In this document: in pieces, positions 42,844 through 51,850 of the stretch
Position numbering within the stretch: position 1 is the stretch's first letter
How the letters are laid out: every line of letters begins with the position of its first letter
NCBI GenBank assembly: GCA_017794705.1
Contig: CP051235.1
Location: 373,010 to 437,009 of the forward strand
Direction of reading: 5' to 3'
Length of the DNA: 64,000 nucleotides
From: Devosia sp.
GTDB taxonomy: Bacteria; Pseudomonadota; Alphaproteobacteria; Rhizobiales; Devosiaceae
Notes under the pieces: generated by a model
The model's database searches: none
Told to the model about the DNA's origin: nothing
What the model saw: only the letters and a program-made list of their open reading frames with translations
Program-made: the position numbers and the translations under genes

Positions 42844-44193
42844 ATGCGCATTTCAAAAGATTCACCGCTGACGCTGAGCTTCATCCTGCTCACGATTCTT
42901 CTCGACATGGTGGGTGTCGGGATCATCCTGCCGGTGCTGCCCGACCTGATACGCGAACTGACGCACGAAACGGTTGCAACGACCGCTGTGATCGGCGGCT
43001 ATCTGTTGTTTGTCTATGCGTTAATGCAGTTTGCCTTTTCGCCGGTGCTGGGGAATCTGTCCGACCGGTTCGGGCGGCGGCCGGTACTGCTATTGTCGCT
43101 GTTGGGGTTGACCGCTGATTACTTGATCATGGGGTTTGCGCCCACGCTCGGTTGGCTGTTCCTGGGCCGTACGCTTTCGGGAATTTCCGGTGCCGCCGTA
43201 TCAACGGCCACCGCCTATATCGCCGACATCACGCCGCGTGAGAAGAGATCGCAGCGATTCGGCCTGATTGGTGCCGCTTACGGGCTGGGGTTCATCATCG
43301 GGCCGCTGATCGGCGGTGAACTGGGCGAGTTCTCACCGCGGGCGCCATTCTATGCAGCGGCAGCGCTGGCGTTTCTCAATTTTCTGTTTGGCCTTTTCGT
43401 TTTGCCAGAGAGCCTGGGGATGCGCAGCCGCCGCCGTTTCGACGTACGGCGCGCCAATCCGTTCGGCGCCATACTGGCTCTGAAAAAAATCCCGGCGATC
43501 ACCTGGCTCCTGGCCGTCCTTTTCCTTTTCGCCCTCGCCGGACAGGTACTGCCTTCAGTGTGGAACTTCTTCACCATCGAGAAGCTGGACTGGTCTTCGT
43601 CGCAGGTGGGCCGGTCGCTGGCCTATTTCGGGGTGCTGTTCGCTCTGTCGCAAGCATTGCTGGTTGGGCCAATCGTCAAGCGTATCGGCGAAGGCTGGGC
43701 CCTGCTGGTGGGTATGATGGCGGCAATTACCGCATTCATGGGGCTGACGATCATCGAGACCTATGTTGGCTTTTACGTCTGCCTGACCATCGGCGCCTTC
43801 TCCGGCATCGCCGCGCCATCGATTACCGGGCTGCTGTCGCGCCGGGTGCCGGATAATTCGCAAGGGGAATTGCAGGGCGCAATCCATGCCACCAATTCGC
43901 TTACGGCGATCATCGGGCCGCTGGCTGCGACGCAACTGTTCGCTTTCTTTACGGTGTCGGACCGGGCACCTTTCTACTTCCCGGCAGCACCCTTCTTTGC
44001 AGCGGGCGTTTCCGTGTTGCTCGGGGCACTCATCTTTGTGCCGGCAGCACTCCGGCACAAGCTTTTTGAAAAGCACGAGGATGACGCGACGCGGAAACGG
44101 CCCGCCGTCGCCAATCCGGGTGAAATCTCGGTGGCCCCGAAGAAGGAAGACCATAACGGCGACGATGATGACGGACCGGAACCCGAGAAGTGA
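42844..44193 (+). CDS. MFS transporter, TetA-like
   Basis: 449 residues, 12 predicted helices. The drug:H+ antiporter motif A GNLSDRFGRRPVLL lies between helices 2 and 3 (near residues 71-84), and LDMVGVGIILPVLPDLIREL in helix 1 is typical of the TetA/Bcr branch. A long charged C-terminal tail (about 45 residues, many Asp/Glu/Lys) lies in the cytoplasm. Efflux of an unknown compound is expected. The stop overlaps the GNAT start (GTGA). Confidence 0.88.
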   Translation: MRISKDSPLTLSFILLTILLDMVGVGIILPVLPDLIRELTHETVATTAVIGGYLLFVYALMQFAFSPVLGNLSDRFGRRPVLLLSLLGLTADYLIMGFAPTLGWLFLGRTLSGISGAAVSTATAYIADITPREKRSQRFGLIGAAYGLGFIIGPLIGGELGEFSPRAPFYAAAALAFLNFLFGLFVLPESLGMRSRRRFDVRRANPFGAILALKKIPAITWLLAVLFLFALAGQVLPSVWNFFTIEKLDWSSSQVGRSLAYFGVLFALSQALLVGPIVKRIGEGWALLVGMMAAITAFMGLTIIETYVGFYVCLTIGAFSGIAAPSITGLLSRRVPDNSQGELQGAIHATNSLTAIIGPLAATQLFAFFTVSDRAPFYFPAAPFFAAGVSVLLGALIFVPAALRHKLFEKHEDDATRKRPAVANPGEISVAPKKEDHNGDDDDGPEPEK

Positions 44194-44684
44194 CCGGCGA
44201 CCTTGACATCCGGCCCGCCGCGGACGCCGACAAGGCGGAAATCTGGAAAATCCTCGGACCGGTGATCCAAGCGGGCGAAACCTATCCCCTGCCGCGCGAC
44301 TGGTCTGAAAACGAGGCGATGACCTACTGGTTTTCACCTCAGCACAAAGTGTTTGTGGCTGAAGAGCATGGGGCGGCGCTCGGCACATATTATCTCAGGG
44401 CGAACAATCTGGGCGGCGGTGCGCACGTGGCCAATTGCGGCTATGTGGTGGGCCCTGCGGCGCGAGGCAGAGGTGTAGCGCGCCGGATGTGCTCGCATTC
44501 GCTGTCGGTGGCGAAGGAGCGGGGCTTCCGTGCCATGCAGTTCAATTTCGTGATCGCCAGCAATGCCGGCGCTGTGCACCTTTGGACAGATATGGGGTTT
44601 GAAACCGTTGGCCGCCTGCCCGGTGTGTTCAAACACCCTCAGAAGGGCATGGTCGACGCGCTGGTGATGTTCAGGACGCTTTGA
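44190..44684 (+). CDS. GNAT-family N-acetyltransferase
   Basis: 164 residues from the GTG at 44190, which overlaps the MFS stop by four bases. The acetyl-CoA loop is GYVVGPAARGRGVARRMC near residues 87-104 (Q/RxxGxG/A), followed by FNFVIASNAGAVHLWTDMGFETVGRLPG, the usual C-terminal strand and helix. Acceptor unknown. The 3' end overlaps the convergent GH43-like gene by 14 bases. Confidence 0.87.
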   Translation: MTGDLDIRPAADADKAEIWKILGPVIQAGETYPLPRDWSENEAMTYWFSPQHKVFVAEEHGAALGTYYLRANNLGGGAHVANCGYVVGPAARGRGVARRMCSHSLSVAKERGFRAMQFNFVIASNAGAVHLWTDMGFETVGRLPGVFKHPQKGMVDALVMFRTL

Positions 44685-45621
44685 GCGGGACAGAATCGAC
44701 GTTTCGGTCAGCTTTCAATATGCCATCCTCGACCCAGACGCGCGCCACGTGGATTGTGGTCCGCCGCTCCTCCCTGGTTTCCGGCGCCTGCTTGGCCGCC
44801 TCGTCCCAGTGGGGGTGGGTGAAGTAAAACAGAGCGGCTTCATCCCCGGTGACGACGACATCGGCGTGGCGGGCAAAGCAACGATCCATCGGGTCCGTTC
44901 CCGGCTGGTCGAGAATCAGGCCGTTGTTTGCAGTCTGGCGCTGCCAGTGAAGCGCATCGGTGGAACGATAGACGGCTTGTCCGCGCCATTCGTCGACGAT
45001 CATCCAGGTATGACCGCCCAGAGAAAAGACGTTCGGGCCTTCATGCGGTGGTGCGTCCGGCGAACCGGGGATCACCTCGCCTTCGACAATCCAGTCATAC
45101 AGGTCGGGGCTAGTGGCGCACCATGTGCCTGAACCGTGCGCTTCATCCTTGTACCAGAGACGCCAAAGACCGTCAGGACAGGCAAATACGGCTGCGTCGA
45201 TTACCTTGTTCGAACTGAGTTGAAGTTGCGACTGGCGGGTCCAGTTCTCGAGGTCGGGGGACGTCAGATGCACAATGTGCCGGGGCTCACCTTCAAAACG
45301 CGACGGCGCACCGCTGAGATAAGTGAGATACATGTGGTAGGTGCCCTCGTGGAATATGACCTCTGGCGCCCAATGGGTGTTCAGGCCCGAATCACCCACC
45401 GCGTCCAGCCCCGAGACAGTGCCGCGATAGGTCCAGCTCACTCCGTCCGGCGACGTGGCGACGCCGATGGCGCAGCCATGGATCCAACTGACGTCCATGC
45501 CGCCAAGGCGGGGGCGCCGGTTGGTGTAGAACATCCACCACTCGCCGGTTGCCTGGTTGCGGATAACCGTCGGGTCGGCCGCTCCACCTTCAATTGAATC
45601 GTCGAATATCACGCCGGACAT
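44671..45621 (-). CDS. GH43-like beta-propeller glycosidase
   Basis: 316 residues from the ATG at 45621 (GGGGAG five bases upstream). Five repeated blade-like segments carry the GH43/GH117-type catalytic triad candidates: Asp in AADPTVI near residue 17, Asp in VIDAAVF near 140 and Glu in HEGPNVF near 195. SPDGVSW, SPDLENW and SPDLYDW mark the blade ends. No signal peptide, so it acts inside the cell. Likely cuts a small oligosaccharide or releases a sugar later used by the neighbouring dehydrogenase. Confidence 0.78.
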   Translation of the reverse strand: MSGVIFDDSIEGGAADPTVIRNQATGEWWMFYTNRRPRLGGMDVSWIHGCAIGVATSPDGVSWTYRGTVSGLDAVGDSGLNTHWAPEVIFHEGTYHMYLTYLSGAPSRFEGEPRHIVHLTSPDLENWTRQSQLQLSSNKVIDAAVFACPDGLWRLWYKDEAHGSGTWCATSPDLYDWIVEGEVIPGSPDAPPHEGPNVFSLGGHTWMIVDEWRGQAVYRSTDALHWQRQTANNGLILDQPGTDPMDRCFARHADVVVTGDEAALFYFTHPHWDEAAKQAPETREERRTTIHVARVWVEDGILKADRNVDSVPLKAS

Positions 45622-45707
45622 GGCTTCTCCCCGCATTGCGCCGATCATCCCAATATGAGCGTGACGCCCTCAAGGAAACCGGTATTCTTTCTTCTTGGAG
45701 GTATGCC

Positions 45708-46124
45708 ATGCTTTTGGGTTTCGAACATGTTGGAATGACAGTCAGCAACATGGATGCGGCAGTCGCATTCTACGTCGACTTGCTCGGCTTGAGACTGGTG
45801 GTGCGGCGCCAGAGTCCGGAGGGCAACGAGCTTTGCTTTCTGGATGCGGGGGGCGGCATGCTGGAGATCGCGGCACCGGCAGCGGGCGCTGAACGCGCGC
45901 AAGATGTGGCCAGGGGCCACGCGGGACTGCGGCACCTGACTTTTCGCTTCGACAATATCGAGCCGGTCTACGCAAAACTCGAAGCGGCGGGCGTCGAAAT
46001 GATCGAAGCGCCGCGCATTGCGCACAACCGCGACATGCTTGAGCGGGTTGCGTTCTGCCGGGATCCGGATGGCATCATCATAGAATTGGCCGAACGGCCG
46101 GTTTCCCCACCCAACGACGCCTGA
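45708..46124 (+). CDS. VOC/glyoxalase-family protein
   Basis: 138 residues; GGAGG six bases before the ATG. One full vicinal-oxygen-chelate unit of two beta-alpha-beta-beta-beta modules: metal ligands look like His6 (FEHVGMTV), Glu (MLEIAAP near 52), His (LRHLTFRF near 78) and Glu (IIIELAE near 127). These resemble methylmalonyl-CoA epimerase or lactoylglutathione lyase relatives; activity not assignable. Confidence 0.83.
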   Translation: MLLGFEHVGMTVSNMDAAVAFYVDLLGLRLVVRRQSPEGNELCFLDAGGGMLEIAAPAAGAERAQDVARGHAGLRHLTFRFDNIEPVYAKLEAAGVEMIEAPRIAHNRDMLERVAFCRDPDGIIIELAERPVSPPNDA

Positions 46125-46223
46125 CCGGAAACTGATCTTCAAAAACCGGAAGGTGACCCGGGCATTTCAAATTGCCCCTGGTTCTGGCGCGCGCTAGGTT
46201 CCGCGCCGGAATCGGGGAAGCGC

Positions 46224-47168
46224 ATGAGCAAAAAGACATATTCCATCGCCGTCATCGGGGTCGGAAAGATCGCGGTTGACCAGCATCTGCCCGTCATCGA
46301 CAAGTCCGGCCGGTTTGAACTGGCGGCCACCGTCTCGGCGCGAGGCGTTGCACATGGCGATGCGCCGGTCTTTCGAACCGCCGCGGAACTCTACGCCGCC
46401 CTGCCCGACCTCGACGCTGTCGCCCTGTGCATGCCACCGGGGCCGAGGCACGCCTATGTGCGCGAGGCGGTCGACGCCGGCAAGCACGTACTGCTTGAAA
46501 AGCCGCCGACCCCATCTGTCAGCGAATACCTGGACCTTGTCGCCCATGGCCGGTCCGCCGGGCGGGTGCTGTTCCAGACCTGGCACAGCCAGTTCAACGC
46601 TGCCGTCGACAGGGCCAAGGAGATTCTCGCCGCCGAAGGCGTGCGGTCGGTCAACATCGAGTGGCGGGAAAACGTCAGAAAGTGGCATCCGGGGCAGGAC
46701 TGGGTCTGGGAACCAGGGGGCTTCGGGGTGTGCGATCCGGGCATCAACGCCCTGTCGATCTTTACGAAGATCATGCCCCATCCGGTTTTCGTGAAAGAAG
46801 CCTCATTGGGCTTCCCCGAAAACCGACAGACGCCGATTGATGTGCGGCTCAGCTTCAAGTCCAGCGGAAATGAACAACCAGAAATGAACGCGCACTTCAA
46901 CTGGCTCGAGGGCGATGTGGAGGTGTGGCAGATCGAGATCGTCACCGGCGCCGGCCGCCAACTCAAGCTCGACAAGGGCGGCACTCTGTTGCTTGTGGAG
47001 GGCAAGCGGGAAGTGGCCGAACCTTCCGAGGAGTATGAACAAATTTACGCCCGCTTCGCGGACCTGCTGGACACTGGACAGTCGGACATGGACGGTGCAC
47101 CGCTGTTGCTTGTATCGGACGCGTTTCTTTTGGGCGAACGACGTGTGGAACCCGCCTTCGACTGGTAG
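46224..47168 (+). CDS. Gfo/Idh/MocA oxidoreductase, D-galactose 1-dehydrogenase-like
   Basis: 314 residues. NAD(P) site AVIGVGKIAVDQHLP near residue 9 and the catalytic EKPP lysine near 91. The element WRENVRKWHPGQDWVWEPGGFGVCDPGINALS near residues 150-180 resembles bacterial D-galactose or L-arabinose 1-dehydrogenases (oxidative, non-phosphorylating sugar pathway), from memory of the family. GGGGAAG is three bases before the ATG. No lactonase or dehydratase gene is adjacent. Confidence 0.83.
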   Translation: MSKKTYSIAVIGVGKIAVDQHLPVIDKSGRFELAATVSARGVAHGDAPVFRTAAELYAALPDLDAVALCMPPGPRHAYVREAVDAGKHVLLEKPPTPSVSEYLDLVAHGRSAGRVLFQTWHSQFNAAVDRAKEILAAEGVRSVNIEWRENVRKWHPGQDWVWEPGGFGVCDPGINALSIFTKIMPHPVFVKEASLGFPENRQTPIDVRLSFKSSGNEQPEMNAHFNWLEGDVEVWQIEIVTGAGRQLKLDKGGTLLLVEGKREVAEPSEEYEQIYARFADLLDTGQSDMDGAPLLLVSDAFLLGERRVEPAFDW

Positions 47169-47174
47169 AGGTGG

Positions 47175-47516
47175 CTAGTCGCTGCGGCGTTTGCGGGCAG
47201 CAACGCTGCGGCGGTGCCGCCACCACTTGCGGACGCGGATGATGCCGTTGGTGACCGGCCCACGCAAAAGGCGCACATCCAGTGCTAGTATGAGAAGGCC
47301 GAGCGGCAGCATCCAGATGCCAAGTACAGGCAGGAACGAAAAAATGCCGCCAATGATGAGTAGCAACCCCAAGGGAATGCGGATGAGTTGCACGCCAGGG
47401 CGGCGCAGCCAGCTCAACATACGCGCCACCCAGCGCGGCACATTCCGTTCGATTTCGTCGAACTGGCGCGTTAGGCGGATTTCAGACTTGTCAGGGGGCT
47501 TTTGCTGATCAGACAT
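47175..47516 (-). CDS. Small PGPGW-like transmembrane protein
   Basis: 113 residues: a polar N-terminus, a hydrophobic hairpin near residues 45-82 (IRIPLGLLLIIGGIFSFLPVLGIWMLPLGLLILALD) and a very basic C-terminus (RVRKWWRHRRSVAARKRRSD). The central segment resembles the PGPGW family of two-helix inner-membrane proteins. No clear ribosome site. Convergent with the dehydrogenase gene (6 bases between stops). Confidence 0.62.
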   Translation of the reverse strand: MSDQQKPPDKSEIRLTRQFDEIERNVPRWVARMLSWLRRPGVQLIRIPLGLLLIIGGIFSFLPVLGIWMLPLGLLILALDVRLLRGPVTNGIIRVRKWWRHRRSVAARKRRSD

Positions 47517-47652
47517 TTGCGTTCATATATGGCGTGTAGGTCGCATTTCTCCAAGGGAGCGGAGTGGTTCGGCCGCAATTTTCTGCACAGGTACGAATTG
47601 CCTTCCGTCCTGTGATTGTTTGACCTTCGGCCTTTGACTGGACACCCGACTC

Positions 47653-48531
47653 TTGATTACCGCTCTGAGAATTCTCGCGCTTTTTCCCCGGTTTTCGCGC
47701 TGGGTAATCTACTTGTACCTGCATTACGTCAAGAACTACCGCGCCAAGCGTATCTCCGGGAATGCCAAGATTTTTCTGCCGGAACTGACGGACTACGATG
47801 CGCTCATCAAGGATTTTCACTGGCAATGGGCGAGCTACCTAGCAGAGACGGCGGTGTTGTTATCAGGCGTCACCCGCGATCAGGTACGGAAAGCGGTAAA
47901 CTTCACAAACCCCGAATTGATGCACGCTCATTTTGCAGCCGGCCACAAGGTGGTGCTGTGTAGTGCGCATACCGCCGCGACTGATTGGGTGGGGCAGGCA
48001 CTCTGCATCGAGTTCGAGGGTCAGGATATTCGCGGCATTGGGCACAAACTTGACTCGGAAGCCCACGACCAACTCGTAGAGAACGTGCGGTCACGCTTCG
48101 GGGGGCGCACCATCTGGTCGCATGAAGTCGGCAAGACGCTGATCGCCAGGAAAGAACGGCCCGATCTGCTGTTTCTTGTCGGTGACGTCAAACTGAAGAA
48201 GGAATCCATTCCCGAAAAAGACCTGCTGCCTTTTCTGGGGCACAAGATCTACATGTATTCGACAACGCCAAAGCTGGCGCGTGTGATCGGGGCGCATATG
48301 GTCTATGTTGACATCAGGCGCACCGCGTTCAACCGAACGCAAGCCACATTCGTCGACCTGTCTCCGCCGCCGGAAGCCAAGGACCTGAAGAAGGCCCAGG
48401 ATGCTTACATCCGCGAAATGGAAAAGAGCATTCGTAGTAATCCCGGGGGCTGGTGGTTCTGGAACAAGGTTCTGGTCTATCCAGAGGCCGGGCCAATCTC
48501 ACCTGAGCTCAGGCAGCAACTCGACTATTGA
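47653..48531 (+). CDS. Lysophospholipid/lipid A acyltransferase-family protein
   Basis: 292 residues from a TTG at 47653 (no ATG in a useful place; no clear ribosome site, so the exact start is uncertain). The HX4D catalytic motif is HTAATD, near residue 105, within a region resembling LpxL/HtrB acyltransferases; an RRT element lies near 220 and NPGGWWFWNK near 272. An N-terminal helix would anchor it to the inner membrane. Probably transfers an acyl chain to lipid A or a lysophospholipid. 17 bases before the aldo/keto reductase. Confidence 0.8.
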   Translation: MITALRILALFPRFSRWVIYLYLHYVKNYRAKRISGNAKIFLPELTDYDALIKDFHWQWASYLAETAVLLSGVTRDQVRKAVNFTNPELMHAHFAAGHKVVLCSAHTAATDWVGQALCIEFEGQDIRGIGHKLDSEAHDQLVENVRSRFGGRTIWSHEVGKTLIARKERPDLLFLVGDVKLKKESIPEKDLLPFLGHKIYMYSTTPKLARVIGAHMVYVDIRRTAFNRTQATFVDLSPPPEAKDLKKAQDAYIREMEKSIRSNPGGWWFWNKVLVYPEAGPISPELRQQLDY

Positions 48532-48548
48532 ACTAAGAGGAAAATGAC

Positions 48549-49538
48549 ATGGAATACAGACGCTTGGGCAAATCCGGGCTCAAGGTCAGCGAATTTTCGT
48601 TTGGCGCCTGGGTAACCTTTGGAAAACAGGTGGACGTCGACGAGGCGGCCAAGCTGATCGGCGGCGCCTATGACCGCGGAGTGAATTTCTTTGACAACGC
48701 GGAAGGATATGAGCGCGGCAACGCCGAACAGGTGATGGGCGACGCGATCAAGAAACTGGGGTTGGCCCGCGATACCTACGCGGTTTCCACGAAAGTGTTC
48801 TTTGGTGGTGACGGACCGCTAAACCGGGGGCTCAACCGCAAGCATATTTTCGATGCGGCGCATGCCGGCCTCAGACGCCTGGGTGTGGACTATCTCGATC
48901 TTTATTTCTGCCACCGGCCAGACGTGGACACGCCGATCGAGGAAACCGTGCGGGCGATGCATGACCTGATTGCCCAGGGCAAGGTGATGTACTGGGGCAC
49001 TTCGGAGTGGAATGCGCAGCAGCTGACAGAAGCCTATGCTGTGGCCCGCCAGTTTAACCTCACACCGCCGACGATGGAGCAGCCGCAGTACAACCTGTTT
49101 GAACGCGAGAAGGTGGAGGCGGATTACCTGCCGCTTTACGACTTGTTCGGTCTGGGGACGACCATCTGGTCGCCCCTCGCCTCCGGACTTTTGACCGGCA
49201 AATACAATGACGGCATTCCCGACGACAGCCGGTTCAACCTGCAGGGTTATGAGTGGCTGAAGGAGATGCTGACTTCGGAACGCGGCCAGTCGCGGCTGGC
49301 CAAGGTGCGTGAGCTTGCCAAACTTGCGGGAGAAGTTGGGATGCCGATCCACCACATGGCGCTGTTGTGGTGTATCTCCAACCCGAACGTGTCCACGGTG
49401 ATTTTGGGGGCGTCGCGGCACAGCCAGTTGATGGACAACCTCGATGCGCTGGACGCCCGGGACAGGATGACGCCCGACGTGCTGGCCAGAATCGAGGAGA
49501 TCATGGATAATAAACCTGAAGGCCCAAAGCGGTTCTAG
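48549..49538 (+). CDS. Aldo/keto reductase (potassium-channel beta-subunit type)
   Basis: 329 residues. Catalytic tetrad: Asp and Tyr in FFDNAEGYERG (D49/Y54), Lys in VSTKVFFGG near 82 and His/Arg in LYFCHRPD near 117. NADP-binding segments GTTIWSPLASGLLTGKY near 205 and ILGASRHSQLMDNL near 293 match the AKR6 (Kv-beta, YghZ-like) group. GAGG lies upstream of the ATG. A terminator follows 55 bases after the stop. Confidence 0.92.
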   Translation: MEYRRLGKSGLKVSEFSFGAWVTFGKQVDVDEAAKLIGGAYDRGVNFFDNAEGYERGNAEQVMGDAIKKLGLARDTYAVSTKVFFGGDGPLNRGLNRKHIFDAAHAGLRRLGVDYLDLYFCHRPDVDTPIEETVRAMHDLIAQGKVMYWGTSEWNAQQLTEAYAVARQFNLTPPTMEQPQYNLFEREKVEADYLPLYDLFGLGTTIWSPLASGLLTGKYNDGIPDDSRFNLQGYEWLKEMLTSERGQSRLAKVRELAKLAGEVGMPIHHMALLWCISNPNVSTVILGASRHSQLMDNLDALDARDRMTPDVLARIEEIMDNKPEGPKRF

Positions 49539-49592
49539 ATGTAAACCAAGCATTCACCGCTTCAACGGTTCAAAGAAGGCGTGCGCCGGAAT

Positions 49593-49613
49593 TGCGGCGT
49601 GCGCCGCATTTTT
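49593..49613 (+). terminator. Rho-independent terminator
   Basis: Six-base stem TGCGGC/GCCGCA with a four-base loop and TTTTT. The 11-base word GGCGTGCGCCG in it also occurs once just upstream (49579-49589) as a direct repeat. Confidence 0.75.
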
Positions 49614-49689
49614 GCCCTAACTTTGCTGAATTGGCATCGCATATGAGGCACAGGGGAGCGTTCAAGCTCCAAACCAGGCGGGACAAGGT

Positions 49690-50247
49690 TTGGCATCTGC
49701 ACAAAGCGCATCGGTAAAGCTGTTGGGGATCGCAGCCCTGTTGCTGCTTGGTGCCTGCAGCCCGGCGAGCATTGGCGGTTCGAGCTTTAATATCGCCAGC
49801 CTGGTGCCGCCCCCGGCCCGCGAAGGTCTGGTCAATCTTTCCGCCTACGCGCCGCAGCAGGCGGCAACCGTGTCGCGTTTCAACTCGACCGAGCGGGATT
49901 GCCTGATCCGCGCGATGTATTTTGAATCAAACCGGTCCAGCACATCCGGGATGATGGCGGTGGGCACCGTGGTGATGAACCGGGTGGCTTCGCCGCAGTT
50001 CCCCAATTCGGTCTGCGGCGTGGTGGGACAGCCTCGCCAGTTCGCCACAGGCATTCTTTCACGGCCGATGACCGAAGAAGCTTCACTGACGCGGGCCAGC
50101 AACGTGGCTGACCGGCTGCTGGGCGGCGAACGGCACACGGGCGTCCAGTCGGCCATGTTCTTTCATCAGGCCGGCCTGCGTTTCCCCTATGACAACATGC
50201 ACTATGTTCTCGAAGCGGGCGGCAACGAGTTCTACATCAAGACGTAA
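49690..50247 (+). CDS. SleB-type cell-wall hydrolase lipoprotein
   Basis: 185 residues from a TTG at 49690, chosen because GGGACAAGG lies just upstream and the N-terminus then gives a lipobox LLGAC (Cys near 23), so a lipoprotein is predicted. The Hydrolase_2 (SleB/CwlJ) domain covers about 65-185: the catalytic Glu in MYFESNRSS, then AVGTVVMNRV, VCGVVGQPRQFATGIL, FFHQAGLRFPYDNMHYV and GGNEFY. In Gram-negatives these cut peptidoglycan during growth or division. Confidence 0.88.
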   Translation: MASAQSASVKLLGIAALLLLGACSPASIGGSSFNIASLVPPPAREGLVNLSAYAPQQAATVSRFNSTERDCLIRAMYFESNRSSTSGMMAVGTVVMNRVASPQFPNSVCGVVGQPRQFATGILSRPMTEEASLTRASNVADRLLGGERHTGVQSAMFFHQAGLRFPYDNMHYVLEAGGNEFYIKT

Positions 50248-50266
50248 GGCGGCCCGTCAGGCCGCC
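50248..50266. terminator. GC-rich hairpin between convergent genes
   Basis: Perfect GGCGGCC/GGCCGCC stem with a five-base loop, lying directly after the SleB-type stop and overlapping the DUF4342 stop. No T tract on either side, so it may act as a bidirectional barrier or mRNA end rather than a classical terminator. Confidence 0.45.
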
Positions 50267-50592
50267 TCGTCATCATCGCTGTCTTTGGCGGGCTCTTCGA
50301 TCCTTACAACTTCCAGACGCACCTGGGCCAGAACACCCGCGAGGGCGCCGAGAATAGCGAGCCAGGGCGCGGCCAGCACAAACACGCCACCCACAACCAC
50401 GCCAGCGTTCATCGGCACTTCGATGACAACGTCATCATTGCGGGAGCGGACCCGCAGTTTGCGCACATTTCCTTCGGCAACGAGTTTGGTCACTTCGTCG
50501 ACCAAGTGACGGCCGGCAATCTCCACCTCCTCGGTGAAGGTTTTCCAGCGGTTGCCATCCTTATCCGTGTAGTTTTCGTCGTGTTCGCTCAT
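50257..50592 (-). CDS. DUF4342 protein
   Basis: 111 residues from the ATG at 50592 (GGAGG eight bases upstream). The pattern KTFTEEVEIAGRHLVDEVTKLVAEGNVRKLRVRSR, then EVPMNAGVVVGGVFVLAAPWLAILGALAGVLA, fits DUF4342: a soluble helix followed by one hydrophobic segment and an acidic C-terminus. Function unknown. Confidence 0.8.
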   Translation of the reverse strand: MSEHDENYTDKDGNRWKTFTEEVEIAGRHLVDEVTKLVAEGNVRKLRVRSRNDDVVIEVPMNAGVVVGGVFVLAAPWLAILGALAGVLAQVRLEVVRIEEPAKDSDDDEAA

Positions 50593-50697
50593 CGGGAAAT
50601 CCTCCATGCGATGACACTTGCTATGCCGATCAAGTGGGCGCGAACATGATGTAGATCAAGTTTTGGCGGATTTATTTCTGCAAATGGACGTCGACGC

Positions 50698-51786
50698 CTA
50701 ACGCACGACCGTGATCTGTTCGGCGGCGCGGGTCAGGCCCGTATACAGCCAGCGGGCCCGGTCTTCGCGGAAGACAAAGCTTTCATCAAACAGATAGACA
50801 GAATCCCATTGGCTGCCCTGTGACTTGTGGACGGTCAGGCAATAGCCGAAGGTGAACTCGTCCAGTCCACGCCGTTCCGGCCAGCTCAGCGTGTCTTCCT
50901 CGCCGGTGAAGAATGCCTTGTGTGTGACCACCTCCACCGGACGGCCGCCTTCCTCGGGCAAGAGTTCCAGTGAAATCTTGCCCTTGTTGCGGCGCTTGAC
51001 GTCGTCGACCAGCCAGATCTGGCCATTGAGCAGTCGTTTGGTGGGATTATTGCGCAGGCAGACGAGCTTTTCGCCGATCTCCGGATAGCCATGCGGCAGG
51101 CCCCTCAATTCGCGCAGCCGGTCATTGTAGTTGACCCGGGTCTTGTTGCGGCCAACCAGAACCTGGTCTGCGGATTGAACCTCCTGCTGGTCGACTTCAG
51201 CGCGCCGGATGACCTTGGAACTTCCGTAGGCGCCGTAATCGATGGCTCCCCCTTCACGCACATCAAGTGAAAGGCGGACGATCGGGTTATCGGCAGCCTG
51301 GCGATGGATTTCAGTTAACAGGATGTCCGGTTCCTGTTCTGTGAAAAAGCCTGCTCCCTGCACCGGTGGCAGTTGAAAGGGATCGCCTAGGACGAGCACC
51401 TTGGTGTCGAATGACAAAAGATCGCGGGCCAGCAATTCGTCGACCATCGAGACCTCGTCGATGACGATGAGGTCGGCGTCCGCGGCTGGCGACTTCGGGT
51501 CGAGGGCGAATTTGGGCTCGCCGTCCTTGTCGCTGACCATGGTGTAAATCAACGAGTGGATGGTCCCTGCCCCCTTGCAGCCGCGTTTGCGCATGACGGC
51601 GGCGGCCTTGCCGGTGAAGGCGGCGTACCGCACTGATTTGAGGTCACCGGCCAGATGCCGGGCCAACGTTGATTTGCCGGTGCCGGCCCAGCCAAAGAGG
51701 CGAAACACCTGTGGCCCCGACTTGTCCTTAAGCCACCTGGAGACCGCCTTGAGCGCCTGGTCCTGCTGTTGTGTCCATTCAACCAT
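50698..51786 (-). CDS. RecD/Dda-like ATP-dependent DNA helicase
   Basis: 362 residues, a short single-chain superfamily 1B helicase. Motif I GWAGTGKSTL near residue 32, motif II VIDEVSMVD near 108, motif III GDPFQLPPV near 134, RNKTRVNYN near 213 and the C-terminal TVHKSQGSQWD (motif V, near 319) plus LYTGLTRA (motif VI, near 345) are all intact. Likely unwinds DNA 5' to 3' in repair or replication restart. Divergent from the hypothetical gene at 51851, 64 bases away. Confidence 0.88.
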   Translation of the reverse strand: MVEWTQQQDQALKAVSRWLKDKSGPQVFRLFGWAGTGKSTLARHLAGDLKSVRYAAFTGKAAAVMRKRGCKGAGTIHSLIYTMVSDKDGEPKFALDPKSPAADADLIVIDEVSMVDELLARDLLSFDTKVLVLGDPFQLPPVQGAGFFTEQEPDILLTEIHRQAADNPIVRLSLDVREGGAIDYGAYGSSKVIRRAEVDQQEVQSADQVLVGRNKTRVNYNDRLRELRGLPHGYPEIGEKLVCLRNNPTKRLLNGQIWLVDDVKRRNKGKISLELLPEEGGRPVEVVTHKAFFTGEEDTLSWPERRGLDEFTFGYCLTVHKSQGSQWDSVYLFDESFVFREDRARWLYTGLTRAAEQITVVR

Positions 51787-51850
51787 TGGGCAACTATGCT
51801 AGTGTTCGCGCCACGGGGATAGGCGAAATGCGGCGCGGAGGAGCGGCGGT

